DNA of 7,594 bases from Pseudomonadota bacterium (GCA_023390695.1 JAEWCJ010000073.1:1-7594), one strand, 5' to 3'; shown: positions 1 to 7,594, counted from the first letter of the stretch. The notes: generated by a model from the letters alone, not told the origin. Numbers and translations are program-made.

Positions 1-2196
<2,196 letters not shown>

Positions 2197-2289
2197 TGTC
2201 GTATTCGCTCCTTCGCCAAGTCGGCTATTGCGCACCCGGGTAGGTGGGTTCAGCCGGTCCGCAGCAGCCCGCTGGTAAACAGGGAGGCT

Positions 2290-2306
2290 CCGGGCACCCT
2301 GCCCGG
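2290..2306. repeat. Inverted repeat / hairpin in the coxB leader
   Basis: CCGGGCA and TGCCCGG are a perfect 7-bp inverted repeat with a 3-nt loop (CCC on plus, GGG on minus). If coxB is transcribed from the candidate promoter at 2362-2389, this lies in the 5' untranslated leader about 95 bases before the ATG and would form a stable hairpin. No U-run follows on either strand, so it is not an intrinsic terminator. Confidence 0.45.
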
Positions 2307-2336
2307 CTTGAGGGGCCGGATCGGGTAACCGGAAGA

Positions 2337-2349
2337 CGCCAATTTGGCG
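2337..2349. repeat. 13-bp dyad CGCCAA-T-TTGGCG
   Basis: A perfect 6-bp palindrome around one central base. It looks more like a protein-binding half-site pair than a hairpin, because the one-base loop cannot fold as RNA. It sits just downstream of the proposed coxB start region. No regulator is identified. Confidence 0.35.
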
Positions 2350-2358
2350 GGCGCGCGA

Positions 2359-2380
2359 CGGGATTTATGAGTAAATCCCG
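2359..2380. promoter_or_regulatory. Perfect 9-bp inverted repeat, candidate operator over the coxB promoter
   Basis: CGGGATTTA and TAAATCCCG are perfect inverted copies separated by four bases (TGAG), giving a 22-bp dyad. It stands in an AT-richer island and overlaps the -10 element and most of the spacer of the best coxB promoter candidate. No U-run follows on either strand, so termination is unlikely. It does not match the FNR/FixK consensus (TTGAT-N4-ATCAA). An operator for an unidentified regulator is the best reading, with an RNA hairpin as the alternative. Confidence 0.45.
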
Positions 2381-2389
2381 GCCTCTCAA
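2362..2389 (-). promoter_or_regulatory. Candidate sigma-70-type promoter for coxB-coxA
   Basis: On the minus strand TTGAGA (2389-2384; five of six to TTGACA) is followed after 16 bases by TAAATC (2367-2362; three of six to TATAAT). This would start transcription near 2355 and give a leader of roughly 160 bases before the coxB ATG. The -10 match is weak, so this is tentative; the coincidence with the 22-bp dyad is the main reason to list it. Confidence 0.3.
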
Positions 2390-2531
2390 ACCATAATTTA
2401 GACCTACTCGCAATGACGCTCGTGTCTCGAAAAATGCGACATACTGCTAAGCGCCGGAACCGGCCTGAAGCCTCGAATTGCGGGTCGTATTGGCGCCGTT
2501 CGGGGGTGGGCAGGCTGGGGATTGTGCGTTC

Positions 2532-2559
2532 TTGACACCGGGTCTTGAGGCTGTAGGCA
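2532..2559 (+). promoter_or_regulatory. Candidate promoter for the IalB-family gene
   Basis: A perfect -35 hexamer TTGACA at 2532-2537 is followed after 16 bases by TAGGCA at 2554-2559, a poor -10. It lies about 80 bases upstream of the ATG at 2639, on the correct strand. The -35 match is strong and the -10 weak, so confidence is low. Confidence 0.28.
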
Positions 2560-2638
2560 GGCGCTTCCTGTGTTGCCCGGGAGGCGATTCGGAGCGCATG
2601 ACGGCAAAGCGGCGAAAAAAGCCCGCCGAGGAGTGGCA

Positions 2639-3154
2639 ATGAGCCTTTCGAAGTTTGCAATTCTCACCTGCCTCCTGGGCATCGCCGCCGCGGCCTGGGG
2701 GGCGCAAACGCAGTCCGCAACGGCGCAGGGCGCCGTGCGATCCGTGCACGGCGATTGGCAGGTCCGCTGCGACACCCCGCCCGGAGCCCAGGGCGAGCAA
2801 TGTGCGCTGATCCAGAGCGTCACCGCCGAGGACCGCGCCAATGTCGGGCTGACCGTGATCGTCCTGAAGACCGCCGATCAGAAAAGCCGCCTGATGCGGG
2901 TCGTGGCGCCGCTGGGGGTGCTGCTGCCCTCCGGTCTGGGCCTGAAAATCGACAATGCCGATGTTGGCCGGGCCGGGTTCGTCCGCTGCCTCCCCAATGG
3001 CTGTGTGGCCGAGGTGGTGATGGACGACAATCTCGTCAAACAGTTGCGCAGCGGGCAGACCGCAACTTTTATTATATTCCAGACCCCGGAAGAGGGGATC
3101 GGCTTTCCCATGGGCCTGAAGGGATTCGGCGAAGGTTTTGATAAGCTGCCTTGA
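2639..3154 (+). CDS. Invasion-associated locus B (IalB) family secreted protein
   Basis: A 171-aa predicted periplasmic or outer-envelope protein of the IalB family, named after the Bartonella protein linked to erythrocyte invasion but widespread in non-pathogenic Hyphomicrobiales; its biochemical role is unknown. Residues 1-30 form a signal peptide (MSLSKFAIL core, AAAAWGA). The mature part has the family pattern: GDWQVRC (Cys44), EQC (Cys55), a beta-rich middle with LLPSGLGLKID (95-105), FVRC-LPNGC (Cys117, Cys122) and a C-terminal EGIGFPMGLKGF. The four cysteines suggest two disulfides. I chose ATG 2639 because GAGGAG lies five bases upstream and the signal peptide begins there; the frame stays open upstream to 2570 but adds a basic, non-signal extension. 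It is divergent from coxB, and the MarC-family gene follows after 33 bases. Confidence 0.9.
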   Translation: MSLSKFAILTCLLGIAAAAWGAQTQSATAQGAVRSVHGDWQVRCDTPPGAQGEQCALIQSVTAEDRANVGLTVIVLKTADQKSRLMRVVAPLGVLLPSGLGLKIDNADVGRAGFVRCLPNGCVAEVVMDDNLVKQLRSGQTATFIIFQTPEEGIGFPMGLKGFGEGFDKLP

Positions 3155-3187
3155 GACGTTTTCCCGAACTAAAGGCTGAGGACGTGC

Positions 3188-3832
3188 ATGCTGCCTGATC
3201 AAGCGCTGTTTCTGACCCAGTTGCTCACGCTCTGGGCGGTGCTCGACCCGATCAGCCATCTTCCCCTGTTCATGGGGGCAACCTCCGACTTCAAGCCCGA
3301 AGAGCGCCGGCGGGCGGCCATCCTGTCCGTGCTTATGGCTTTTGTGAGTCTCGCCGCTTTCGGCCTGCTCGGCCAGATCCTGCTATCGGCGATGGGGATT
3401 TCGCTCCTGTCCTTCCAGATCGCTGGCGGCATCGTGCTTTTTCTGTTCGCGGTTTCGATGGTGCTGGGGGAGGGAACGCGCAGCGTCGACGTCAAACGCG
3501 GCGGCGTGGCACGACGCGATCTGGTTCTCTCGGTGGCGGTTTATCCGCTGTCCACCCCGATCGTTGCCGGTCCGGGAGCGATGCTATCGATGGTCCTGCT
3601 GATGGACAACAACCGGTTCTCCCCGATGGATCACGCGCTGACGCTGGCTGCCCTGGCGGCGGCGCTTATCGGATTGTTGCTTATTTTTCTCGCCGGCCAC
3701 CGCATCGAAAGCCTGATCGGCAAGGGCGGCACCCAATTGCTGCGGCGGATCATGGGGCTTTTGCTGTGCGCGCTCGCGGTCAATCTGGTGTTGAGCGCAG
3801 TGGCCACCTGGCTCAAGCTTCCGCCGATCTAG
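3188..3832 (+). CDS. MarC family integral membrane protein
   Basis: A 214-aa inner-membrane protein of the MarC/UPF0056 family. Family function is not settled; the early link of E. coli MarC to antibiotic resistance was not upheld, so a drug-efflux label would be unsafe. About six hydrophobic helices are visible (roughly 5-25, 40-62, 67-90, 110-137, 150-171, 184-207). The N-terminal LDPISHLPLF matches the family's NPxGxxPxF motif with Asp and Ser replacing the usual Asn and Gly. The C-terminal LRRIMGLLLCALAVNLV is a typical final helix. Length is normal for the family. The ATG at 3188 has GAGGA five bases upstream. The 33-base gap from the IalB-family stop suggests co-transcription. No clear terminator is seen in the 100 bases after it. 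Confidence 0.9.
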   Translation: MLPDQALFLTQLLTLWAVLDPISHLPLFMGATSDFKPEERRRAAILSVLMAFVSLAAFGLLGQILLSAMGISLLSFQIAGGIVLFLFAVSMVLGEGTRSVDVKRGGVARRDLVLSVAVYPLSTPIVAGPGAMLSMVLLMDNNRFSPMDHALTLAALAAALIGLLLIFLAGHRIESLIGKGGTQLLRRIMGLLLCALAVNLVLSAVATWLKLPPI

Positions 3833-3914
3833 GCGGCGTTTCGCCCGGGTTCGCCTTGCTTGCGGGCGGCTGTCGGATCGGCATCCGCTGCCTATCTATC
3901 AAGGGCTGGATCTA

Positions 3915-3931
3915 CAGAAAGGGACTTTCTG
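3915..3931 (+). promoter_or_regulatory. Hairpin enclosing the tldD ribosome-binding site
   Basis: CAGAAAG and CTTTCTG are a perfect 7-bp inverted repeat with loop GGA, ending one base before the tldD ATG (3933). The best Shine-Dalgarno sequence (AAAGGGA, 3918-3924) lies within the 5' arm and loop, so folding would partly hide it. Four of the seven pairs are A-U, so the stem should be weak and easily opened. The structure is seen; translational control is inferred. Confidence 0.45.
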
Positions 3932-3932
3932 C

Positions 3933-5351
3933 ATGACGTCCATGTCTTCCCTGATCGACCGCGCCGGTCTGGATCGCGATCGCGTGCGGTCCATCATCTC
4001 GCGCGGGCTCGAAGGCGCCGACGACGGCGAGCTTTTTCTCGAATACCGCCAGTCCGAGGCACTGGGTTTTGACAATGGCCGCCTGAAACAGGCCACCTAC
4101 GACACCTCGCAGGGTTTCGGTCTGCGGGCCGTGAAGGACGAGGCCGTGGGTTATGCGCATGCTTCCGACCTCTCGGAACAGGCGATCGTCCGCGCCGCCG
4201 AGGCCGTCCGCGCTGTGAAGGGTGACTATTCCGGCCGCTATTCCGATGCTCCGCCGCGCAGCAATGTCCGTCTGTATGGCGACGAAAATCCGATCGATGC
4301 CCCAGGTTTCGAGGCCAAGGTGAAATTGCTGCAGGAGATCGATGCCTATGCCCGGGCCAAGGACCCGCGCGTGCGTCGGGTTTCTGAGAGTCTCGGCGCA
4401 TCCTGGCAGGTCGTGGAAATCCTGCGTACCGATGGTGAAATCTATCGCGACGTAAGGCCGATGGTCCGCGTCAATGTCTCCATCGTCGCCGGCGACGGCA
4501 AACGGCAGGAAACCGGTAGCCATGGTTATGGCGGCCGCGAGGGCTATGCCCGCTTCATTGAGAGCGGCGCCTGGCGGGAAGCGGTGGACGACGCGGTGCG
4601 GCAGGCTTTGGTCAATCTGGAGTCGGTTCCGGCTCCGGCGGGCGAGATGGATGTCGTGCTCGGGCCGGGCTGGCCCGGTGTGATGCTGCACGAAGCCGTC
4701 GGCCATGGCCTCGAAGGGGATTTCAACCGCAAGAAAACCTCGGCCTTTGCCGGCCTGATGGGCCAGCAGGTGGCCGCCAAGGGTGTGACGGTGGTCGACG
4801 ACGGCACCATCAATGCGTGCCGCGGTTCGCTGTCGATCGACGACGAGGGGACGCCGAGCAACAAGACGCTGCTGATCGAGGACGGCATCCTCGTCGGCTA
4901 TATGCAGGACCGTCAGAACGCGCGGCTGATGAATATGAAGCCGACCGGCAACGGGCGCCGCGAATCCTATGCGCATGTGCCAATGCCGCGCATGACCAAC
5001 ACCTACATGCTGGCCGGTCAGCACGATCCCGGTGAGATCATCGCATCGGTGAAGAATGGCATCTATGCCGTGAATTTCGGCGGCGGTCAGGTCGACATCA
5101 CCTCGGGCAAATACGTGTTCCAGTGCACCGAGGCCTATCGGATCGAAAACGGCAGGATCGGTGCACCGCTGAAGGGCGCCATGCTGATCGGCAACGGTCC
5201 GACCGATCTGCACCGCATCACCATGGTCGGCAACGATCTCGCGCTCGATCACGGCATCGGCACCTGCGGCAAGAACGGTCAGGGCGTGCCGGTGGGAGTC
5301 GGACAGCCGACCTTGCGCATGGACCGCATTACCGTTGGTGGCACAGGCTGA
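3933..5351 (+). CDS. tldD: Metalloprotease TldD
   Basis: A 472-aa cytoplasmic zinc protease of the TldD/PmbA (U62) family. In E. coli, TldD with TldE (PmbA) forms a heterodimer that clips unfolded peptides, matures microcin B17 and degrades the CcdA antitoxin; TldD carries the active site. Here the metal motif HEAVGH is at 253-258, preceded by VVLGPGWPGVML, and a conserved Cys445 (GTCGKNGQ) near the C-terminus matches the third metal ligand. The N-terminal half (1-230) is the substrate-tunnel domain with the typical GFGLRAV segment at 61-67. Length is normal and the frame is unbroken. ATG 3933 follows AAAGGGA by eight bases; ATG 3942 is a possible internal alternative. No partner tldE is in the window. 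A MmcQ/YjbR gene follows after four bases, probably translationally linked. Confidence 0.96.
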   Translation: MTSMSSLIDRAGLDRDRVRSIISRGLEGADDGELFLEYRQSEALGFDNGRLKQATYDTSQGFGLRAVKDEAVGYAHASDLSEQAIVRAAEAVRAVKGDYSGRYSDAPPRSNVRLYGDENPIDAPGFEAKVKLLQEIDAYARAKDPRVRRVSESLGASWQVVEILRTDGEIYRDVRPMVRVNVSIVAGDGKRQETGSHGYGGREGYARFIESGAWREAVDDAVRQALVNLESVPAPAGEMDVVLGPGWPGVMLHEAVGHGLEGDFNRKKTSAFAGLMGQQVAAKGVTVVDDGTINACRGSLSIDDEGTPSNKTLLIEDGILVGYMQDRQNARLMNMKPTGNGRRESYAHVPMPRMTNTYMLAGQHDPGEIIASVKNGIYAVNFGGGQVDITSGKYVFQCTEAYRIENGRIGAPLKGAMLIGNGPTDLHRITMVGNDLALDHGIGTCGKNGQGVPVGVGQPTLRMDRITVGGTG

Positions 5352-5355
5352 GCGG

Positions 5356-5697
5356 ATGACGTTCGACGACGTCCGCGCCATCGTTTGCGCATGGCCGGAG
5401 GTTGAAGACGGCACGTCCTATGGCACGCCGGCCCTGAAGGTCCGCAAGAAGCTTCTGACGCGGCTGAAAGAAGACGGCGAGAGTCTCGTTCTGATCGGCG
5501 TCGGGCCGGATGAACGCAACATGCTGGTCGCATCGAGTCCAGCGGTTTTCTATTTCACCGAGCATTATCGCGACTACGAGATCGTCGTTGCGCGTTTACC
5601 TCGCTGCTCGCGCAACCTTTTGACGCCGTTCCTGATGCGGCGATGGCGTGCGCTGGCCTCGAAGGCCGCACTCAAAGCGTTCGATGCGCGATCCTGA
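5356..5697 (+). CDS. MmcQ/YjbR family small protein
   Basis: A 113-aa protein of the MmcQ/YjbR family, a CyaY-like alpha/beta fold often annotated as DNA-binding on weak evidence; cellular role unknown. Family signs are the N-terminal helix TFDDVRAIVCAWPEVEDGTSYGTPALKV, the core strands around residues 27-62, an aromatic segment (VFYFTEHY) and a basic C-terminal helix with LMRRWRALASKAALKAF. Length is typical. I chose ATG 5356; an in-frame TTG at 5335 would overlap tldD by 17 bases and lacks support. The Shine-Dalgarno sequence is weak (GAGCGG right at the tldD stop), which fits translational coupling across the four-base gap. The stop at 5697 faces the stop of the opposite-strand gene two bases on. 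Confidence 0.88.
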   Translation: MTFDDVRAIVCAWPEVEDGTSYGTPALKVRKKLLTRLKEDGESLVLIGVGPDERNMLVASSPAVFYFTEHYRDYEIVVARLPRCSRNLLTPFLMRRWRALASKAALKAFDARS

Positions 5698-5699
5698 CG

Positions 5700-6191
5700 C
5701 TACAAATAGGCGATCGTTCGCCCAGCCGCTGCGACCGCAATCCACAATCCGATTGAAAGGAAGCCGGCTGCCCGCGCGGCCGGCGGCAATGGCGCGAGCG
5801 GCGGCAGCGTCTTCACTTTCGGCGCGGTGTAGATTTCAAACAATGCGATGTTGACCAGCGCCAGCGCGATCAGGACCAGCTTGACCTGGAATACCGGGTT
5901 CACGATGACGTGGCTGGCTTCGGCGATGAACAGGATCGCACCGGTGAGCAGCAGCCCGATGAATGCGCAGACGGCAACGCGCCGCGCCGTCTTCAATATG
6001 TAAGCTGGCGACGTTGCGGCGAGCGCGCCGGTCATGCGCACGTCCATGATCGCCACCGCGCCTGCGAACACGACCAGCGAGACAATGTGGCCGACATTGG
6101 CGGCCATATACAGCCAGGTCGATTGACGGATGGCGGCCCCGAGCGCCGACGCTTCCAGCGCGACAAAGATCGCCGGCGCGGCGTCGGTCAT
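5700..6191 (-). CDS. DUF6644-like four-helix membrane protein
   Basis: A 163-aa predicted inner-membrane protein of unknown function that resembles, from memory, the DUF6644 family often found beside DUF6152 genes. Four membrane helices are visible (about 27-50, 70-92, 101-121, 141-160). Two histidines sit at membrane-helix positions where a cofactor could bind: His35 in NVGHIVSLVVFAG and His94 in AEASHVIVNP. A Pro-rich loop (about 124-138) separates helices 3 and 4. The ATG shares its A with the TGA of the upstream gene (TGATG), so translation is very probably coupled and the two products may act together. Copper or heme handling is conceivable from the histidines but not shown. The stop lies two bases from the convergent MmcQ/YjbR gene. 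Confidence 0.82.
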   Translation of the reverse strand: MTDAAPAIFVALEASALGAAIRQSTWLYMAANVGHIVSLVVFAGAVAIMDVRMTGALAATSPAYILKTARRVAVCAFIGLLLTGAILFIAEASHVIVNPVFQVKLVLIALALVNIALFEIYTAPKVKTLPPLAPLPPAARAAGFLSIGLWIAVAAAGRTIAYL

Positions 6192-6538
6192 CAGCGCATC
6201 TCGTAGGTCTTGCCGTCGACGGTGATGCGCTCGGCGCGCATCTCATCCTTTTCGACCGTGGACGGATAGCCATAGGCGGTGACGGTCTTTCCGACGGCGA
6301 CGATTTCGGCCAGCGCGCCGCGATTGCTCATGCGGAAGGTGGGAGCCAACGTTACCGTCCAGACCTTGTCGGGCGCCCGCACGGTGATGGTGGCATGCGG
6401 ATTTTCGTATTTCGAGGTCAGGATCTGTCCTGCGACGGTGACGGGCTTCGATGCGTTGTAGCTGCCCCAGCCATGATGCGCGGCGGCAGTCCCGGTCAAT
6501 GCGGCAGCAGCGGTCAGGGTTGCGAGCATACGTTTCAT
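6191..6538 (-). CDS. DUF6152-like small secreted protein
   Basis: A 115-aa exported protein of unknown function, matching the DUF6152 pattern as I remember it. A clear signal peptide (1-20, MKRMLATLTA to TGTAAA) ends directly before HHGWGSY, so cleavage after Ala20 would leave His21-His22 at the mature N-terminus. The remainder is beta-strand-rich, with the family's NPHA segment (47-50, His48), an MSNRGALAEI turn (70-79), then VGKTVTAYGYP and a C-terminal RAERITVDGKTYEMR. It reads like a small five-strand barrel, possibly OB-like. There are no cysteines. ATG 6538 has GAGGAG six bases upstream. It lies 23 bases after the PAN-domain gene and overlaps the next gene by one base. Confidence 0.85.
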   Translation of the reverse strand: MKRMLATLTAAAALTGTAAAHHGWGSYNASKPVTVAGQILTSKYENPHATITVRAPDKVWTVTLAPTFRMSNRGALAEIVAVGKTVTAYGYPSTVEKDEMRAERITVDGKTYEMR

Positions 6539-6561
6539 GAACGGCTCCTCGGGAATGAACG

Positions 6562-7104
6562 CTATCTGACAACACCTGAAATGCAGCAGGGTTTACGGCG
6601 CGGCTTGGTAATTCGGTCTTTCAGGAAGCAACGCGCACCAGGCCCGATATAGCCTGGCCGCACATAGGTGAAGGCGCGGCATCTTGGATCGGCCTGGCAG
6701 GCGTCGGCGCAAGCCTTGCCGGTAGGGTCGGACGGCAGATCGATATTGCGATAATCGCCGCCCACCCGATCGATGGCATATTCCAGATCGCCGTCGCGCT
6801 GCTCGATGACGGCGGCACCCCGCACCCCCGAAATGCAGCAATTGTCTTCTTTCGCCGGGGTGACCCTGTTCTTCAGCCAGCAGATTGCGTCCCGCCCGGC
6901 CGTGCGCGGATAGGAAAAGCTCCAAGCGCGGCATTTGGGGTCGCGTTCGCAACGCGCGGCGCAGACGGCCGGATCGCCGCTGCGGACCGGCAGGCTGGCA
7001 TAGTCGCCGCCGGGGCGGTCGAAGCCGGCTTGGGCCTGGACGGCCTTGGTCCCTGTCAGCAGCAGGATAAAGCACACCGCCAGTGTGCAGAAATGCCGTC
7101 TCAT
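6562..7104 (-). CDS. Secreted protein with two PAN/Apple domains
   Basis: A 180-aa predicted exported protein. A signal peptide (1-24, ending VQA) is followed by two PAN/Apple-type domains, disulfide-rich folds that bind proteins or carbohydrates. Repeat 1 has cysteines at 48, 52, 58, 75, 89, 90 and repeat 2 at 132, 136, 142, 159, 173, 174: every spacing is identical and the offset is exactly 84 residues. Both repeats share GGDY, DPxCRA, RCFLK/CWLKN-RxT and CCISGV, so the protein is essentially two duplicated domains and little else. ATG 7104 begins the signal peptide, with AGGA ten bases upstream; an in-frame TTG at 7122 would add six residues. It is probably the first gene of a minus-strand operon, followed after 23 bases by the DUF6152-like gene. 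The ligand is unknown. Confidence 0.88.
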   Translation of the reverse strand: MRRHFCTLAVCFILLLTGTKAVQAQAGFDRPGGDYASLPVRSGDPAVCAARCERDPKCRAWSFSYPRTAGRDAICWLKNRVTPAKEDNCCISGVRGAAVIEQRDGDLEYAIDRVGGDYRNIDLPSDPTGKACADACQADPRCRAFTYVRPGYIGPGARCFLKDRITKPRRKPCCISGVVR

Positions 7105-7344
7105 TCCCGGCCGGTCCTGCAATGAAAGATGACCCCGAGCAGCATGGTAAAGAAGCCCTTGGACCGAGGCGAGTGTGTTGTCAGCCGTCTACAACTTCGT
7201 GAAGGGACGGTTCGGTCATACGACTCCGTGCCCGGTTGTGCATAGCAGCATGACACTATGCGCGAAACCGTTCATGAATGATGTATGGGGCGAGGGGACG
7301 TTTCCGGGAGCTTGGCCGATGGCCGGACCGGGGGGAATGAACGC
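7105..7344. promoter_or_regulatory. Divergent spacer upstream of the PAN gene and the GT-C-like gene
   Basis: 240 bases with no supported gene; the short ORFs through it lack ribosome-binding sites and any recognisable protein pattern. It should hold promoters for both flanking genes, but I found no pair of promoter boxes good enough to list. One dyad (7238-7263) is listed separately. Confidence 0.5.
7238..7263. repeat. Interrupted dyad in the divergent spacer
   Basis: GCATAG (7240-7245) and CTATGC (7256-7261) are perfect inverted copies 10 bases apart. Adding a G-U and a G-C pair extends this to eight pairs as RNA (7238-7263). The half-site spacing of about 1.5 helical turns suits a dimeric regulator, but a six-base dyad can arise by chance. 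Confidence 0.25.
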
Positions 7345-7594
7345 GTGTGCGATTATGCCTGCGGCATTCTGCTCGCGGGTCTTCTGCCATTGGTCGCGCT
7401 GACCTTTCGCGACTACGGAATATCCAACGACGAAGAGGTGCAGCATCGCTACGGCGAGTTGATCGTCGCCTATTACAGCAGCGGCTTCGCCGATCGCTCG
7501 CTGTTCGATTACAAGAACCTGTATCTCTATGGCGGGCTGTTCGACATCGTCGCGGTGCTGCTCGCGAAAATCCTCCCGCTGGATGTGTATGATC
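7345..7594 (+). CDS. GT-C-like integral membrane protein (5' end only)
   Basis: The first 83 codons of a gene that runs off the window. A short N-terminal hydrophobic helix (about 6-19, GILLAGLLPLVAL) is followed by RDYGISNDEEVQHRYGELIVAYY, a family-like stretch with an acidic Asp30-Glu31 pair after the first helix. This is the position where GT-C glycosyltransferases (PMT/ArnT type) keep a catalytic or metal-binding acid. A second hydrophobic stretch begins near residue 61 (LYGGLFDIVAVLLAKILPL). Function would be transfer of a lipid-linked sugar, or an uncharacterised relative. I chose GTG 7345 because GGGGGA (7331-7336) lies eight bases upstream; the frame is open back to ATG 7285, but that stretch has five GGG codons in 21 and no ribosome-binding site. 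Confidence 0.7.
   Translation, partial: MCDYACGILLAGLLPLVALTFRDYGISNDEEVQHRYGELIVAYYSSGFADRSLFDYKNLYLYGGLFDIVAVLLAKILPLDVYD

Larger units (their letters stand above)
2197..2638. promoter_or_regulatory. Divergent regulatory region between coxB and the IalB-family gene
   Basis: About 440 bases without a credible gene: the ORFs that cross it are codon-poor or are upstream extensions of the flanking genes. It must hold the promoters of the minus-strand cox genes and the plus-strand ialB-like gene. I see three perfect inverted repeats (2290-2306, 2337-2349, 2359-2380), a local AT-richer stretch (about 2361-2450) in otherwise GC-rich DNA, a 12-bp dyad GCCGGAACCGGC at 2453-2464, and candidate promoter boxes on both strands listed separately. 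No tRNA or small-RNA signature was recognised. Confidence 0.7.

Noticed and set aside
2432..2455. GCGACATA-type sequence resembling the first half of a RegR/PrrA-type box upstream of coxB.
   Set aside because: Only the 5' half fits the consensus as I remember it and the 3' half has several mismatches; not enough to call a site.
2447..3259. A 270-codon minus-strand open frame across the IalB-family gene and its upstream region.
   Set aside because: It is a shadow of the IalB coding frame. The plus-strand product has a signal peptide and four family cysteines; the minus one has no pattern.
3833..3860. Possible terminator after the MarC-family gene.
   Set aside because: Only short GGCG/CGCC pairings and a TTCGCC direct repeat are present, with no firm stem followed by a T-run.
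3912..5414. A 500-codon minus-strand open frame across tldD, longer than tldD itself.
   Set aside because: The tldD frame holds the HEAVGH motif, family length and a start signal. The antisense frame has no recognisable domain and spans gene boundaries.
6551..6562. GGGAATGAACGC occurs here and again at 7333-7344, both near gene starts.
   Set aside because: A 12-base match is expected about once by chance in a window this long, and the two copies stand in different contexts.
7175..7402. A 75-codon plus-strand frame in the divergent spacer.
   Set aside because: No ribosome-binding site, no recognisable protein pattern, and it overlaps the better supported membrane-protein frame.

Overview
The window looks like chromosomal DNA of an alphaproteobacterium, most likely Hyphomicrobiales (Bradyrhizobium/Rhodopseudomonas/Xanthobacter-like). 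The reasons are the high GC content, the coxB-coxA order of an aa3-type cytochrome c oxidase locus, a divergently placed IalB-family gene beside it, and a His/Asp-rich CoxA N-terminus. Nothing marks it as phage, plasmid or transposon: I see no integrase, transposase, tRNA, rRNA or CRISPR array. This placement is inferred from gene content, not from a database search.

Layout. (1) 1-2196, minus strand: coxB (complete) followed by coxA (its 3' end is cut by the window start), separated by a 122-nt spacer holding a strong stem-loop. (2) 2197-2638: a divergent regulatory region of about 440 nt with three perfect inverted repeats, one lying over a plausible coxB promoter. (3) 2639-5697, plus strand: an IalB-family secreted protein, a MarC-family membrane protein, the TldD metalloprotease and a small MmcQ/YjbR-fold protein. 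The first two are close together, as are the last two; a 100-nt gap separates the pairs, and a hairpin covers the tldD ribosome-binding site. (4) 5700-7104, minus strand: a three-gene set transcribed in the order PAN/Apple-repeat secreted protein, DUF6152-like small secreted protein, DUF6644-like four-helix membrane protein. Its last two genes overlap by one base (TGATG), and it converges on the MmcQ/YjbR gene with only two bases between the stops. (5) 7105-7344: a divergent spacer with one dyad. (6) 7345-7594, plus strand: the 5' end of a GT-C-like integral membrane protein, cut by the window end.

How the genes work together. CoxB carries the CuA centre that accepts electrons from cytochrome c; CoxA carries heme a and the heme a3-CuB site. 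The plus-strand genes are housekeeping or envelope functions with no obvious shared pathway. The most interesting little-described unit is the minus-strand trio. All three products are predicted to be exported or membrane-bound. The small protein is predicted to mature with an N-terminal His-His next to a small His-containing membrane protein, an arrangement that recalls CopC/CopD, and the PAN protein is a strict two-copy duplication. No striking new defence or mobile system is visible.
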